A stretch of DNA of 55,819 nucleotides from positions 1-55,819 of the forward strand of contig JAFXGP010000027.1 of assembly GCA_017521195.1 (NCBI GenBank), written 5' to 3'. Source of the DNA: Lachnospiraceae bacterium (GTDB lineage: Bacteria; Bacillota; Clostridia; Lachnospirales; Lachnospiraceae). Under the pieces are notes generated by a model. That model worked only from the letters and a program-made list of their open reading frames with translations, ran no database searches and was not told the DNA's origin. Both the position numbers and the translations under genes were made by a program. Below, piece after piece: positions 43,692 to 53,065 of this stretch. How positions within the stretch are numbered: the stretch's first letter is position 1; the number at the start of each line of letters is the position of its first letter.

Positions 43692-45080
43692 ATGCAGAAA
43701 AGAGAAAAACAAAATCTTTTAAATAAAGAGATGATAATCGTAATTTTAAGTTTGGCATGGCCTACAATGTTAGAACAGTTAATGCAGACCACGGTCCAGT
43801 ATATTGATACAGCTATGGTAGGAAGTCTGGGAACACAAGCAACAGCAGCAGTAGGGGCTACAGGAACCATCAACTGGCTGGTAAGTGGTTCCATAGGGGC
43901 TTTAAGTATAGGTTTTTTATCTTATATAGCGAAAGCCTGCGGAGCAGGAGATTTAAAAAATGCCAAGAGGGCTGCAGGTCAAGCCTGTTTTATGGTTCTT
44001 GTGGCGGGAATTTTTTTTACTGTCCTTACGGTTGGTGTAAGTGGACGGCTACCTGTTTGGATGCAGGTAGATGAAAACATTCAGAAATTAGCAGGGACTT
44101 ATTTCCTGATTTTGTATGCTCCCATGCTTTTTAGGACAGCAACCATTATTTTTGGAAATGTATTAAGGGCAGTAGGTGATACGAAATCACCTATGAAAAT
44201 AGGAGTAATTGTTAATTTTTTGAATGTGATTCTAAATTTCCTGTTTATATATCCTACAAGAGAGGTGGAAATAGGAAATAAATGCATTACTGTTTATGGT
44301 GTTGGTTGGGGTGTTTTAGGAGCTGCTACGGCCAGTGCCATCGCTTTTGCCATAGGAGGTATTTTGATTACGGTAGTATTGTTCCGGCATCCGTTAATAT
44401 CACCCGGAGGCCAGTCCATACGTCCACAGTGGGATATTTTGCAGCCATGTTTGAAAGTGGCTGTTCCTAATATGCTACAGCGTTTCGGAACTTCTTTGGG
44501 ATATGTGTTTTTTGCGGCTATGATTAATTCTATAGGAGAAGTAGCAACAGCGGCCCATACCATAGCCAATACCGTGGAATCCTTGTTTTATATTCCTGCA
44601 TATGGCATGCAGACGGCTGCGGCAACTTTGGCAGGAAATGCTTATGGGGCGCGGGATAATAAAAAAATGCAGGAGACTTCAAGGGTATTTATTCCAATAG
44701 AAATTGGTCTGATGTTTATCACCGGAAGCGCACTTTTTGTTGTGGCTCCGGCGTTTATGGGTATTTTTTCCGATAATCAGGAAGTAATAACTTTGGGAGC
44801 TACGGTGCTTCGTATGGTAGCGGTTACGGAACCTTTTTATGGCTTTTCCATTATTGTAGAAGGGTTTATGCAGGGGGTAGGCAAGACCAGAGAGCCTTTT
44901 ATTTACAATATTATAGGTATGTGGGGAATCAGGATTGTAGGAAGTTTTATTTGTACTCAATGGCTTGGCATGGGATTGGTATCAGCTTGGATGTGCATGA
45001 TTCTTCATAATTTACTGCTGTTTACAATGTTTTTGATTATTTATATAAAGAAGACCTGGAATCCTCTGTATGTGAAATAG
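43692..45080 (+). CDS. MATE family efflux transporter
   Basis: This is a cation-coupled multidrug/metabolite exporter with 12 hydrophobic segments in two halves. It opens with LAWPTMLEQLMQTTVQYIDTAMVG in part (core QTTVQYIDTAMVGSLG), and the repeat in the second half reads VPNMLQRFGTSLG. The 462 aa are normal. The substrate is unknown. It is divergent from sdaAB and transcribed alone. Confidence 0.93.
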   Translation: MQKREKQNLLNKEMIIVILSLAWPTMLEQLMQTTVQYIDTAMVGSLGTQATAAVGATGTINWLVSGSIGALSIGFLSYIAKACGAGDLKNAKRAAGQACFMVLVAGIFFTVLTVGVSGRLPVWMQVDENIQKLAGTYFLILYAPMLFRTATIIFGNVLRAVGDTKSPMKIGVIVNFLNVILNFLFIYPTREVEIGNKCITVYGVGWGVLGAATASAIAFAIGGILITVVLFRHPLISPGGQSIRPQWDILQPCLKVAVPNMLQRFGTSLGYVFFAAMINSIGEVATAAHTIANTVESLFYIPAYGMQTAAATLAGNAYGARDNKKMQETSRVFIPIEIGLMFITGSALFVVAPAFMGIFSDNQEVITLGATVLRMVAVTEPFYGFSIIVEGFMQGVGKTREPFIYNIIGMWGIRIVGSFICTQWLGMGLVSAWMCMILHNLLLFTMFLIIYIKKTWNPLYVK

Positions 45081-45151
45081 AAACGGCTGTGGCAGATGCT
45101 GCCAGTTGCCAGCCAAATTGTATAAATATTGGAAAAGAGTGTAATATTTTT

Positions 45152-45200
45152 AGCTTGTTTATATAAGCTGATTGACATTTAAAAACGATTTTTTTATACT
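45152..45200 (+). promoter_or_regulatory. Strong sigma-A promoter with adjacent dyad, for phosphoglucomutase
   Basis: A perfect TTGACA (45172-45177) and TATACT (45195-45200) are spaced by 17 bases. Just upstream, AGCTT (45152-45156) and AAGCT (45165-45169) form a dyad that could be an activator site. Confidence 0.85.
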
Positions 45201-45264
45201 GTATTTAGAGGAAATGCGCAAGCATTTAAGCTATTTTTATTATTAAGAAAGATGGGTGATTACA

Positions 45265-46947
45265 ATGTACTTGGATGATTACAAACGTTGGATGGAAGCT
45301 GATCTTGAAGATGCAGCTTTAAAAACAGAATTAGAATCTATTGAAGGTAATGACGAAGAAATTAAAGATCGTTTTGCAGTTTCTTTGGCTTTTGGTACAG
45401 CCGGTTTAAGAGGTGTATTAGGAGCAGGTACTAACCGTATGAACATTTATGTTGTTCGTCAGGCAACACAGGGATTAGCTAACTGGGTGAAGACACAGGG
45501 TGGCAATCAGTTGGTTGCAATCAGTTATGATAGCCGTATTAACAGTGATGTATTTGCTAAAACAGCAGCATGTGTATTAGCAGCAAACGGAATTAAGGTT
45601 CGTATTTATGATGCACTTATGCCTGTTCCGGCATTAAGTTTTGCTACACGTTATTATGAAGCAAACGCAGGTATCATGGTTACAGCATCCCACAACCCTG
45701 CAAAATATAACGGATACAAAGCATATGGTCCTGACGGATGTCAGATGACAGATGAAGCAGCAGATATCGTTTATGCAGAAATTCAGAAAACAGACATCTT
45801 AGAAGGTGCTAAGATGATGAGCTTTGAAGATGGTATGGCTGCAGGTCTCATCGAGTACGTTGGTGATGACTGTAAAGAAGCTTTATATGATGCAATTAAA
45901 GCAAGAAGTGTTCGTCCTGAACTTTGCAAGACAGCAGGATTAAAATTAGTATATTCTCCATTAAATGGTTCCGGTTTAGTTCCTGTAACAAGAATCTTAA
46001 ATGATATCGGTATTGATGATATTACTATTGTTCCTGAACAGCAGTATCCTGACGGAAACTTCCCAACATGTCCATATCCAAACCCGGAAATTTTCGAAGC
46101 TCTTCGTTTAGGTTTGGAATTAGCTGAAAAATCTGATGCTGACTTAATGTTAGCGACAGACCCTGATGCAGACCGTGTTGGTATCGCAATCAAATGTCCG
46201 GATGGTACATATGAATTAGTATCCGGTAACGAAGTAGGTGTTCTTTTACTTGACTATATCTGTGCAGGACGTATTGAAAACGGAACAATGCCTGAAAAAG
46301 CAGTTGCGGTAAAATCTATCGTTTCCACACCACTTGCAGATGCAGTAGCAGCTAATTATGGTGTTGAACTTAGAAATGTATTAACAGGTTTCAAATGGAT
46401 TGGCGATCAGATTGCACAGTTAGAGGCAGCCGGTGAAGTAGACAGATTTATCTTTGGTTTCGAAGAAAGCTACGGATACCTTGCAGGTCCTTATGTACGT
46501 GATAAAGATGCTGTAATCGGTTCTATGTTAATCTGTGAAATGGCAGCATATTACAGAAGTATCGGTTCTTCTATCAAACAGCGTTTGGAAGAAATTTATG
46601 CGAAATACGGTCGTTACTTGAATAAAGTAGACAGCTTTGAATTCCCTGGTCTTTCCGGTATGGATAAGATGGCAGGAATTATGAATGAATTACGTCAGAA
46701 TCCTCCGGCAGAAATCGGCGGATATGCAGTTGTAAAAGTGACCGACTACAAGAAACCTGAAGAAACAGGACTTCCTGCAGCTAACGTATTAATCTATGCA
46801 TTAGAAGGTGGTGCAACAGTAGTTGTTCGTCCTTCCGGTACAGAGCCTAAGATTAAAACATACTTTACAACATTAGGAAAAGATTTAGCAGAAGCAGAAG
46901 CACAGAAAGTGAAACTTGCAGAAAGCTTAAAACCTCTTTTCTCATAA
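45265..46947 (+). CDS. pgm: Phosphoglucomutase/phosphomannomutase
   Basis: This alpha-D-phosphohexomutase interconverts glucose-1-phosphate and glucose-6-phosphate, feeding glycogen and envelope sugar pathways. The phosphoserine loop is TASHNPAKYNGYKAYG, the metal loop DPDADRVGIA, the sugar loop FGFEESYGYLAG and the phosphate-binding loop RPSGTEPKIKTY. The 560 aa fit the longer Firmicute form (PgcA type). ATG 45265 is preferred over GTG 45256. The strong promoter and preferred codons suggest high expression. The glgC/glgD genes that use its product lie ~2 kb downstream. Confidence 0.94.
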   Translation: MYLDDYKRWMEADLEDAALKTELESIEGNDEEIKDRFAVSLAFGTAGLRGVLGAGTNRMNIYVVRQATQGLANWVKTQGGNQLVAISYDSRINSDVFAKTAACVLAANGIKVRIYDALMPVPALSFATRYYEANAGIMVTASHNPAKYNGYKAYGPDGCQMTDEAADIVYAEIQKTDILEGAKMMSFEDGMAAGLIEYVGDDCKEALYDAIKARSVRPELCKTAGLKLVYSPLNGSGLVPVTRILNDIGIDDITIVPEQQYPDGNFPTCPYPNPEIFEALRLGLELAEKSDADLMLATDPDADRVGIAIKCPDGTYELVSGNEVGVLLLDYICAGRIENGTMPEKAVAVKSIVSTPLADAVAANYGVELRNVLTGFKWIGDQIAQLEAAGEVDRFIFGFEESYGYLAGPYVRDKDAVIGSMLICEMAAYYRSIGSSIKQRLEEIYAKYGRYLNKVDSFEFPGLSGMDKMAGIMNELRQNPPAEIGGYAVVKVTDYKKPEETGLPAANVLIYALEGGATVVVRPSGTEPKIKTYFTTLGKDLAEAEAQKVKLAESLKPLFS

Positions 46948-46972
46948 GAAGTAACAGGATATAGAATTAGAA

Positions 46973-47006
46973 GGGAGCTTCTCCGGTAACGGAGGGGCTC
47001 TTTTTT
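46973..47006 (+). terminator. Intrinsic terminator after pgm
   Basis: GAGC..CTCCG (46975-46985) pairs with CGGAG..GCTC (46990-47000) around GTAA, followed by six Ts. Confidence 0.88.
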
Positions 47007-47041
47007 AGAAATAATAATTTTCAGCCAAAGAAAACGTTTTT

Positions 47042-47107
47042 AATGCAATAGACAGAAAATAAAAAAACAATAAACTTATTGCATTGAAAAGAATAATGAT
47101 TTACAAT
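47042..47107 (+). promoter_or_regulatory. Promoter with -35 inside an inverted repeat
   Basis: TTGCAT (47079-47084) and TACAAT (47102-47107) have a 17-base spacer. The perfect inverted repeat AATGCAATA (47042-47050) / TATTGCATT (47077-47085) overlaps the -35 box, a layout typical of a regulator binding two half-sites. Confidence 0.6.
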
Positions 47108-47155
47108 ATACATAAATAATTGTCGCGCAATTTAAGCGAAAAAGGAGGATTAGAT

Positions 47156-47794
47156 ATGCAGGATATGATTAAAATTAGCTTAAAGGAAAATTCTTATGTA
47201 GTTTTAAAAGCAATTCCGGGACATTTTATTACCCCGAACTCACATGTTAATTATTATTTGGATATGACTACAATTAAGAGCCGTTTAAGTGAAGCATCCG
47301 CGGCAGCGAAGGAACTGGCTACAAAGATTAAACCGGATACTATTGTGGATACTATAGTTTGTATGGATGGATGTGAAATCATTGGAGCATATCTTGCGGA
47401 AGAACTTACCAAAGCGGGGGTTTTATCTATTAACTTCCATAAGACTATTTACATAACAACACCGGAAATTGCAAGTACCGGACAATTAGTGTTCAGAGAT
47501 AATATCCAGCCTATGATTAAAGGTAAAAATGTTCTGTTATTGATGGCTTCTGCAACTACAGGACAGACATTGGCAAAAGCAATTCAGGCTCTTAATTATT
47601 ACGGAGCAAGTATTAGCGGAATTAGTGCAATTTTTAGTGCGGCTAACAGTTCTATGGGTATTCCGATTAATTCCTTATTTACAATTAAAGATATTCCTGA
47701 TTACAAAGCATATGCTCCGGAAGGATGCTCTATGTGTAAGGATAAAAAACCGATTGATGCATTTGCTAATGCGTATGGATATTCCAGTCTTTAA
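47156..47794 (+). CDS. Phosphoribosyltransferase-like protein
   Basis: This 212-aa soluble protein has a type I PRTase fold similar to orotate phosphoribosyltransferases. VDTIVCMDGCEIIGAYLAEEL is the first substrate loop and VLLLMASATTGQTLAKAIQAL takes the place of the PRPP-binding loop. The usual acidic pair (DD or ED) before that loop is MA here, so PRPP chemistry is doubtful. A strong AAAGGAGGAT sets ATG 47156 as the start over an in-frame start at 47120. Its substrate is unknown; a regulatory role is possible. Confidence 0.8.
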   Translation: MQDMIKISLKENSYVVLKAIPGHFITPNSHVNYYLDMTTIKSRLSEASAAAKELATKIKPDTIVDTIVCMDGCEIIGAYLAEELTKAGVLSINFHKTIYITTPEIASTGQLVFRDNIQPMIKGKNVLLLMASATTGQTLAKAIQALNYYGASISGISAIFSAANSSMGIPINSLFTIKDIPDYKAYAPEGCSMCKDKKPIDAFANAYGYSSL

Positions 47795-47812
47795 AGTATA
47801 AAAAAGCATATT

Positions 47813-47840
47813 AAAAGAGGGTTCCTTGGAACCCTCTTTC
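47813..47840. terminator. Bidirectional terminator between convergent genes
   Basis: AAAGAGGGTTCC and GGAACCCTCTTT pair perfectly around TT; A- and T-rich flanks serve both strands. Confidence 0.92.
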
Positions 47841-47850
47841 TATGTGCTTT

Positions 47851-48993
47851 TTATACTTTATGGAATTTAGGAATGTAAACAGGGAAACTGTCATTTCCTT
47901 TTAATTCTTTGCCGGCAGAAATAACTACATCTTTATCTGTAATTGTATATTCTACGTTAGCACCTGCTTCAACTACTGTATCCTGCATTAATACACAGTT
48001 CTTAACTACAGCACCTTTAGCAATTTTAACACCTCTGAATAATACACAGTTTTCAACTTCGCCTTCGATTACACAACCATCAGCTGCCATAGTGTTTTTA
48101 ACTTTAGCGCCGTCGATGTAACGTGTTGGGTTGTCATCACGAATTTTAGTATAAATCTGATTTCCTTCGAATAAAGCATCGATGTTGTAGTCATCAAGGA
48201 GTTTCATGTTTTCGTCGAAGTAGCTCTTCATACCTGTGATTCTTGCTAAGTATCCGTCATATTTGTAAGCCTGTACATTAAGTTTGCCAAGCTGAGGAAT
48301 AAGTACGTCGCGTTCGAAGTATTCATTTCCGCGGAGAGAAGCTTCGTTGATTAAGTTAATCAATAATTCTCTTTCAACTACGTACATATTCATAGAGAAG
48401 TTCTGAACACCTTTATCTTTTGCATTGATAAGGATTTTTTCTACACGACCATTGTTAATGTTTAATGTGTAGTAATGATCTCTATCGTTTGCTTCGTGAT
48501 ATAAGAAGTTAGCAGGAAGTTCTTGTTCGTTGTATGCAACAGTGATATCAGCACCGCTTTCGATATGAGCATCGATCATTTTGCTGAAATCAAAGTTTAC
48601 AGCGATGTTAGAGTCAGTCATAACAACATATTTTTCTTTCTGGGAACGAAGGAAATCTAATGTGTTAGCTAAAGCACCTGCACGTCCTAAGTATGCTCTT
48701 GAGTCGGATTCCATAAATGGAGGGAAAATGTTTAAACCGCCATGTTTACGAACCAAATCCCATTCACGACCGGATCCAAGATGATCCATTAAGGAGTGAT
48801 AGTTCTTTTTAACGATAACGGAAATGTTATCAATACCGGAATTTGCCATGCTGGATAATACGAAGTCAACCATACGATAACGGCTTGCGAAAGGGATGGA
48901 AGCCATAAGACGAACATTTACCAATTCTGGTACCCAATTATCATAACTGTTTGGGAAAATAAGACCCAATGCCTTTTTATTAGAGTTTACCAT
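47851..48993 (-). CDS. glgD: Glucose-1-phosphate adenylyltransferase, GlgD subunit
   Basis: GlgD is the non-catalytic or weakly catalytic partner of GlgC in the Firmicute ADP-glucose pyrophosphorylase. It has a nucleotidyltransferase-like domain (~1-250) and a left-handed beta-helix C-terminus with repeats such as [19 protein letters not shown]. The catalytic GGxGxRL loop of GlgC is replaced by [12 protein letters not shown], which is normal for GlgD. The length is 380 aa. Its ATG overlaps the end of glgC by seven bases, so translation is coupled. Confidence 0.93.
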   Translation of the reverse strand: MVNSNKKALGLIFPNSYDNWVPELVNVRLMASIPFASRYRMVDFVLSSMANSGIDNISVIVKKNYHSLMDHLGSGREWDLVRKHGGLNIFPPFMESDSRAYLGRAGALANTLDFLRSQKEKYVVMTDSNIAVNFDFSKMIDAHIESGADITVAYNEQELPANFLYHEANDRDHYYTLNINNGRVEKILINAKDKGVQNFSMNMYVVERELLINLINEASLRGNEYFERDVLIPQLGKLNVQAYKYDGYLARITGMKSYFDENMKLLDDYNIDALFEGNQIYTKIRDDNPTRYIDGAKVKNTMAADGCVIEGEVENCVLFRGVKIAKGAVVKNCVLMQDTVVEAGANVEYTITDKDVVISAGKELKGNDSFPVYIPKFHKV

Positions 48994-50195
48994 TGTTCTT
49001 CACCATCCTTTACATCATTTCTTACCATTGCGTTTGGACCAATCTTAGCACCTGCACCAACACTTACGTTAGCACCGATTGTAGCAACGCCTTTTTCTTC
49101 TTCTGTAGGCATAGCACCAACAACAGCATTTTCGCCTACTGTTACGTTTTCTGCGATGATACAGTGTTTAACAACAGCGCCGGCTTTGATTGTTGTTCCA
49201 CCCATAATAACTGCATCTTCAACAACAGCGCCTTCTTCTACTTTAACGCCTGCGAAGAGTACAGAATGTTTAACAGCACCGTTGATACGGCAACCGTCTG
49301 TAATCATAGAGTTTTCAACAACAGCATTTTCACCAATCTTATGAGCATTCATACCGCTGTTACGGCTGTAAACTTTCCATTCGTCATCGAATAAGTTAAT
49401 ACCGCTGTTTTCAGGATCTAATACTTCCATATTAGCTTCCCAAAGAGAAGAAATTGTTCCTACATCTTTCCAGTAACCGCTGAAACGATGTGCATACATC
49501 TTACGGTTGTCACGAAGGAGATTAGGAATAATGTTGTTACCAAAGTCGTTTTCAGAGTTAGGATCTGCTTCGTCTTCTTCAAGATATTTCTTTAAAATAT
49601 CCCAGTTGAAGATGTAGATACCCATAGAAGCTAAGTTAGACTTAGGATTCTTTGGTTTTTCCTGGAATTCTGTAATACGATCGTTTTCATCAGTTACCAT
49701 TAAACCGAAACGTCCTGCTTCTTCCCAAGGTACTTCCATAACTGCTACAGAGAATTCAGCCTGTTTAGCTTTGTGGAATTCTAAGAATTCATTGTAGTCT
49801 TGTTTACAAATCTGGTCACCGGAAAGGATGATAACATATTCAGGGTCGTAACGTTCAATAAAGGAAATATTCTGGTAAATAGCATTAGCGGTACCTTTAT
49901 ACCAATCGGAACCGGATGCTTTCTGATAAGGTGGAAGAACGTGGATACCACCGTAGAGACGGTCGAGGTCCCAAGGCTGTCCATTTCCTATGTACTCATT
50001 CAGTACCAGAGGCTGATACTGTGTTAAAACACCTACTGTATCAATTCCAGAGTTAACGCAGTTAGAGATGGGGAAGTCGATGATACGATATTTTCCACCA
50101 AAAGGAACTGCTGGTTTTGCAAGCTTTTCTGTCAGAGCATAGAGACGAGATCCCTGTCCACCGGCGAGAAGCATTGCAATCATTTCTTTTGCCAT
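48987..50195 (-). CDS. glgC: Glucose-1-phosphate adenylyltransferase, GlgC subunit
   Basis: This is the catalytic subunit that makes ADP-glucose, the donor for glycogen synthesis. The N-terminal loop is [21 protein letters not shown] and the substrate sites include [20 protein letters not shown] (core [12 protein letters not shown]). The C-terminus is a beta-helix with hexapeptide repeats. ATG 50195, preceded by AGGAGGCATC on the minus strand, is preferred over an in-frame start at 50243, giving 402 aa. An extended -10 (TGTTACAAT) lies on the minus strand at 50234-50242, but a -10 this close leaves only a short leader. Confidence 0.95.
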   Translation of the reverse strand: MAKEMIAMLLAGGQGSRLYALTEKLAKPAVPFGGKYRIIDFPISNCVNSGIDTVGVLTQYQPLVLNEYIGNGQPWDLDRLYGGIHVLPPYQKASGSDWYKGTANAIYQNISFIERYDPEYVIILSGDQICKQDYNEFLEFHKAKQAEFSVAVMEVPWEEAGRFGLMVTDENDRITEFQEKPKNPKSNLASMGIYIFNWDILKKYLEEDEADPNSENDFGNNIIPNLLRDNRKMYAHRFSGYWKDVGTISSLWEANMEVLDPENSGINLFDDEWKVYSRNSGMNAHKIGENAVVENSMITDGCRINGAVKHSVLFAGVKVEEGAVVEDAVIMGGTTIKAGAVVKHCIIAENVTVGENAVVGAMPTEEEKGVATIGANVSVGAGAKIGPNAMVRNDVKDGEEQW

Positions 50196-50512
50196 AATGA
50201 TGCCTCCTATTATATATAAATACTTGTGTGGAAATTGTAACACATCGAGAAGAAATTTACATCTTTTTTGTGCAAATTTTTAAAGAAAATACAAAAAAAA
50301 ATCATTCCATTGTAAAAAATATGTAAAAACTTGGAAAAAACAAAATATTATTATAAAAAATATGAAAAAGTCGAAAAACGCAGCAGAGAATAGTACCAAA
50401 AGTTTGCTGTAAGATATAGATGAAAGCTTGTTCACAACTCTAAAGTTTTGGGGAAACTATCCGATAAACATAGTGAAAATAAATTTTCAATCCATAGTAA
50501 GGAGGGGAAGTT
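50196..50512. other. Divergent regulatory gap between glgC and flgM
   Basis: No gene is visible. The left part holds the glgC ribosome binding site and a minus-strand TGTTACAAT (50234-50242). The middle is A-rich and featureless. The right part carries the sigma-28 promoter of the flagellar operon (50441-50467). Confidence 0.7.
50441..50467 (+). promoter_or_regulatory. Sigma-28 (FliA/SigD) flagellar promoter
   Basis: TAAA (50441-50444), 15 bases, then TCCGATAA (50460-50467) matches the sigma-28 consensus TAAA-N15-GCCGATAA at all but one base. It drives flgM, the anti-sigma-28 gene, and the genes behind it, which is the usual feedback design. Confidence 0.9.
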
Positions 50513-50800
50513 ATGCGAATAGATGCATATGCACAGGTACAGCAATTGTACGGAAATAAGAAGACACATAAAGTACAGAAAGAAGCCAGAACCGGTTTTA
50601 GAGACCAGCTTGAAATCAGCAGTAAGGGAAAGGATATCCAGACTGCGAAAACAGCAGTGGCTAATGCGGCAGATGTAAGAGAAGATGTAGTGGAATCTTT
50701 GAAAAATAAATTGAATGCAGGCACATATGAAGTAAGCGGAGAACAGTTTGCACAGAAATTATTTGAAAGATATCATAGTGCGCATTTGGGAAGCTTCTAA
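50513..50800 (+). CDS. flgM: Anti-sigma-28 factor FlgM
   Basis: This 95-aa protein binds and holds sigma-28 until the hook is finished and FlgM is exported. It is charged and low in hydrophobics, with the family's C-terminal helix region VREDVVESLKNKLNAGTYEVSG in part (core VESLKNKLNAGTYEVS) and ERYHSAHLGSF at the end. AAGGAGGGGAAG is a strong ribosome binding site. It is the first gene after the sigma-28 promoter, in an operon with flgN, two flgK genes and flgL. Confidence 0.92.
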   Translation: MRIDAYAQVQQLYGNKKTHKVQKEARTGFRDQLEISSKGKDIQTAKTAVANAADVREDVVESLKNKLNAGTYEVSGEQFAQKLFERYHSAHLGSF

Positions 50801-50832
50801 GGACTTTTTAGAAAATCAGGAGGTAAGTTTCA

Positions 50833-51351
50833 GTGGCCAGTTTGATGGAAAATTTAATCAGTGTGTTACAGTTAGAAGGCGATGCCTATGAAGAGCTGCT
50901 GGAATTATCCATGAAAAAGACATCTATTATCGTAAGCGGAGATTTGAAGGGCTTACAAAAAATCACGGATGAAGAGCAAATCGTTGTGGCAAAAATCAAT
51001 CATTTGGATGCCCAAAGGGAAGAGGTAACAAAAGATATTGCAAACGTACTTAACAAGGATGTTACAAAATTAAAACTTGCAGACATTATTAATATGTTAT
51101 CCCAAAGACCGGTAGAGCAGAAGCTGTTGGCAGAAGCTCATGATAAATTGAAGAACGTAACCGGCAACATGACGAGAGTCAATGAACACAACAGAGATTT
51201 AATAAAACAGTCTTTAGAAATGGTAGAATTTGATCTGAATCTGATTCATGCCATGAAGTCTGCACCGCAGACCGCCAATTACACCAGAGGTGCTTATAAT
51301 TCAGGCACTATAATGGGAAGGAGTAATGGCGGGTTTGATGCAAAACAATAA
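50833..51351 (+). CDS. flgN: Flagellar export chaperone FlgN
   Basis: This 172-aa, all-helical cytoplasmic protein is a chaperone for the hook-junction proteins FlgK and FlgL. The start is GTG 50833 (MASLMENLISVLQLEG) with CAGGAGGTAAG before it. The helix LLELSMKKTSIIVSGDLKGL and the C-terminal helix NRDLIKQSLEMVEFDLNLI are typical. Its cargo genes follow directly. Confidence 0.9.
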   Translation: MASLMENLISVLQLEGDAYEELLELSMKKTSIIVSGDLKGLQKITDEEQIVVAKINHLDAQREEVTKDIANVLNKDVTKLKLADIINMLSQRPVEQKLLAEAHDKLKNVTGNMTRVNEHNRDLIKQSLEMVEFDLNLIHAMKSAPQTANYTRGAYNSGTIMGRSNGGFDAKQ

Positions 51352-51372
51352 CATCTTTAGGAGGCGCGATTT

Positions 51373-53046
51373 ATGCCATTAATGGGAAGTTTATATATCG
51401 GAAATTCCGGTTTACAGACAAGTCAAAATGCTTTGAATACTACAGCTCACAATATGACCAATGCCGATACTACAGGTTATGTGCGTCAGCAGGTGCAGCA
51501 GGGTACCAAAGTTTATAATACAATTAGAGTAGATTTCAATTCTGTTTCCAATCAGCAGGTTGGCCTTGGGGTTAACTATTCCAGAGTAAAACAAATCAGA
51601 GATTATTTTTTGGACCAGACTTATCGGAGAGAGTCTGGCCGTAGTGCTTTTTATGAGGTTGCTTCCGATGCTTTGGAAGAAATTGAAAATTTATTGGACG
51701 AATTAAATGGAGAATCTTTTCAGGAATCTCTGGAAGGCGTTTGGACTGCGATTCAGGAGCTTTCTAAGGATCCGAGCAGTGCGGTAACGCAAGGGCTGTT
51801 GGTGCAGAAGTCAACTCAGTTTATTGAAAGAGCCAAGGCTGTATATAATGGTATGTGTGATTATCAGGATAACTTGAATCAGCAGATTAAAGGAAAAGTA
51901 GATACCATTAATAAATACGCAGACCGTATTCGGGCTTTGAATGAAGAAATTTTAAAAATAGAATGTGGCGGCCATGAAAGAGCCAATGATCTTCGCGATG
52001 AAAGAAACCGTATGTTGGATGAACTATCAGCAATGGGAAAAATATCTTATTCAGAAGATCTCAAAGGTCAGGTAAATGTCCAGTTTGAAGGCGTGGACCT
52101 GGTAAAAAGAGAAGTGGTTTATGAAATCGGACTTTTACAAGATGAAAATACCGGATTCTACACTCCTTTTTGGACGCAGAATGCAGAATATACCCTTAAT
52201 TCATTGGGACTCAAAGAATATAATATCGAAGGAGCCAAAGTGTTTGAATTAAACACAGTGATTTCTTCGGATTTAAATACAGATATCGGAAGTCTGAAAT
52301 CCATGCTTTTAGCAAGAGGGGATCACAGGGCCGATTATACAGATATTAAAGAAGAAAATTATGATTACTCAGTTAGTCAATCAGTAATCATGAATATACA
52401 GGGTGAATTTGATCAGTTGATTCACAATGTAGTAACCACGATTAACCAGGTATTGGTAGATGCTGCCAATGCTGCGATTAAAGAAGGTAAAGGCTACATG
52501 CAGAATGCGGATGGAAGTCCTATTGTTCTTTTTGAAAAAATCGGAGCAGAAAGTTACGAAAAGCAGAATGACGGAACTTGGGCAGAATCGACACCTGATG
52601 AAAGAAAAAATGGATACAAAGGAAGTTTGTATTCTATCAGTAATATTACCATCAATAAAGACCTGGTTCAGGTACCAACCAAATTAGGTTTTATCAAAGA
52701 CGATGGTTCTGTGGATTATGAAACCATGGAAATTATGAAAGCAAAATTTACGGAAGAAAGCAATACTCTGAATCCTAAGGTAAAGAAGAAAACCAGCTTT
52801 GTAGATTATTATGGAGATTTGGTTGCACAGGTTGCCAATTCCGGAAGCGTATATAAGAGCATTATGTCAAATCAGCAGGCAACTGTAAATGCAACCTTTA
52901 GTGCAAGGGAGCAGGTAATCGGGGTTTCCAGTGATGACGAATTAACCAACATGGTGAAATTCCAGAATGCTTATAATGCATCCAGCCGATATATCAATGT
53001 TATCAGCGAAATGTTGGCGCATCTTATCAATACATTAGGAACCTAA
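51373..53046 (+). CDS. flgK: Flagellar hook-associated protein FlgK, copy 1
   Basis: This is a hook-filament junction protein exported through the flagellar tube. The N-terminus LYIGNSGLQTSQNALNTTAH and the C-terminus VKFQNAYNASSRYINVISEM form the coiled-coil ends of axial proteins. The 557 aa are within range. TTAGGAGGCGCG precedes ATG 51373. A second FlgK-like gene follows 19 bases after the stop. Copies 1 and 2 share family ends but differ widely between them. Confidence 0.93.
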   Translation: MPLMGSLYIGNSGLQTSQNALNTTAHNMTNADTTGYVRQQVQQGTKVYNTIRVDFNSVSNQQVGLGVNYSRVKQIRDYFLDQTYRRESGRSAFYEVASDALEEIENLLDELNGESFQESLEGVWTAIQELSKDPSSAVTQGLLVQKSTQFIERAKAVYNGMCDYQDNLNQQIKGKVDTINKYADRIRALNEEILKIECGGHERANDLRDERNRMLDELSAMGKISYSEDLKGQVNVQFEGVDLVKREVVYEIGLLQDENTGFYTPFWTQNAEYTLNSLGLKEYNIEGAKVFELNTVISSDLNTDIGSLKSMLLARGDHRADYTDIKEENYDYSVSQSVIMNIQGEFDQLIHNVVTTINQVLVDAANAAIKEGKGYMQNADGSPIVLFEKIGAESYEKQNDGTWAESTPDERKNGYKGSLYSISNITINKDLVQVPTKLGFIKDDGSVDYETMEIMKAKFTEESNTLNPKVKKKTSFVDYYGDLVAQVANSGSVYKSIMSNQQATVNATFSAREQVIGVSSDDELTNMVKFQNAYNASSRYINVISEMLAHLINTLGT

Positions 53047-53065
53047 TTAGTAAAGGAGGCAGTTT

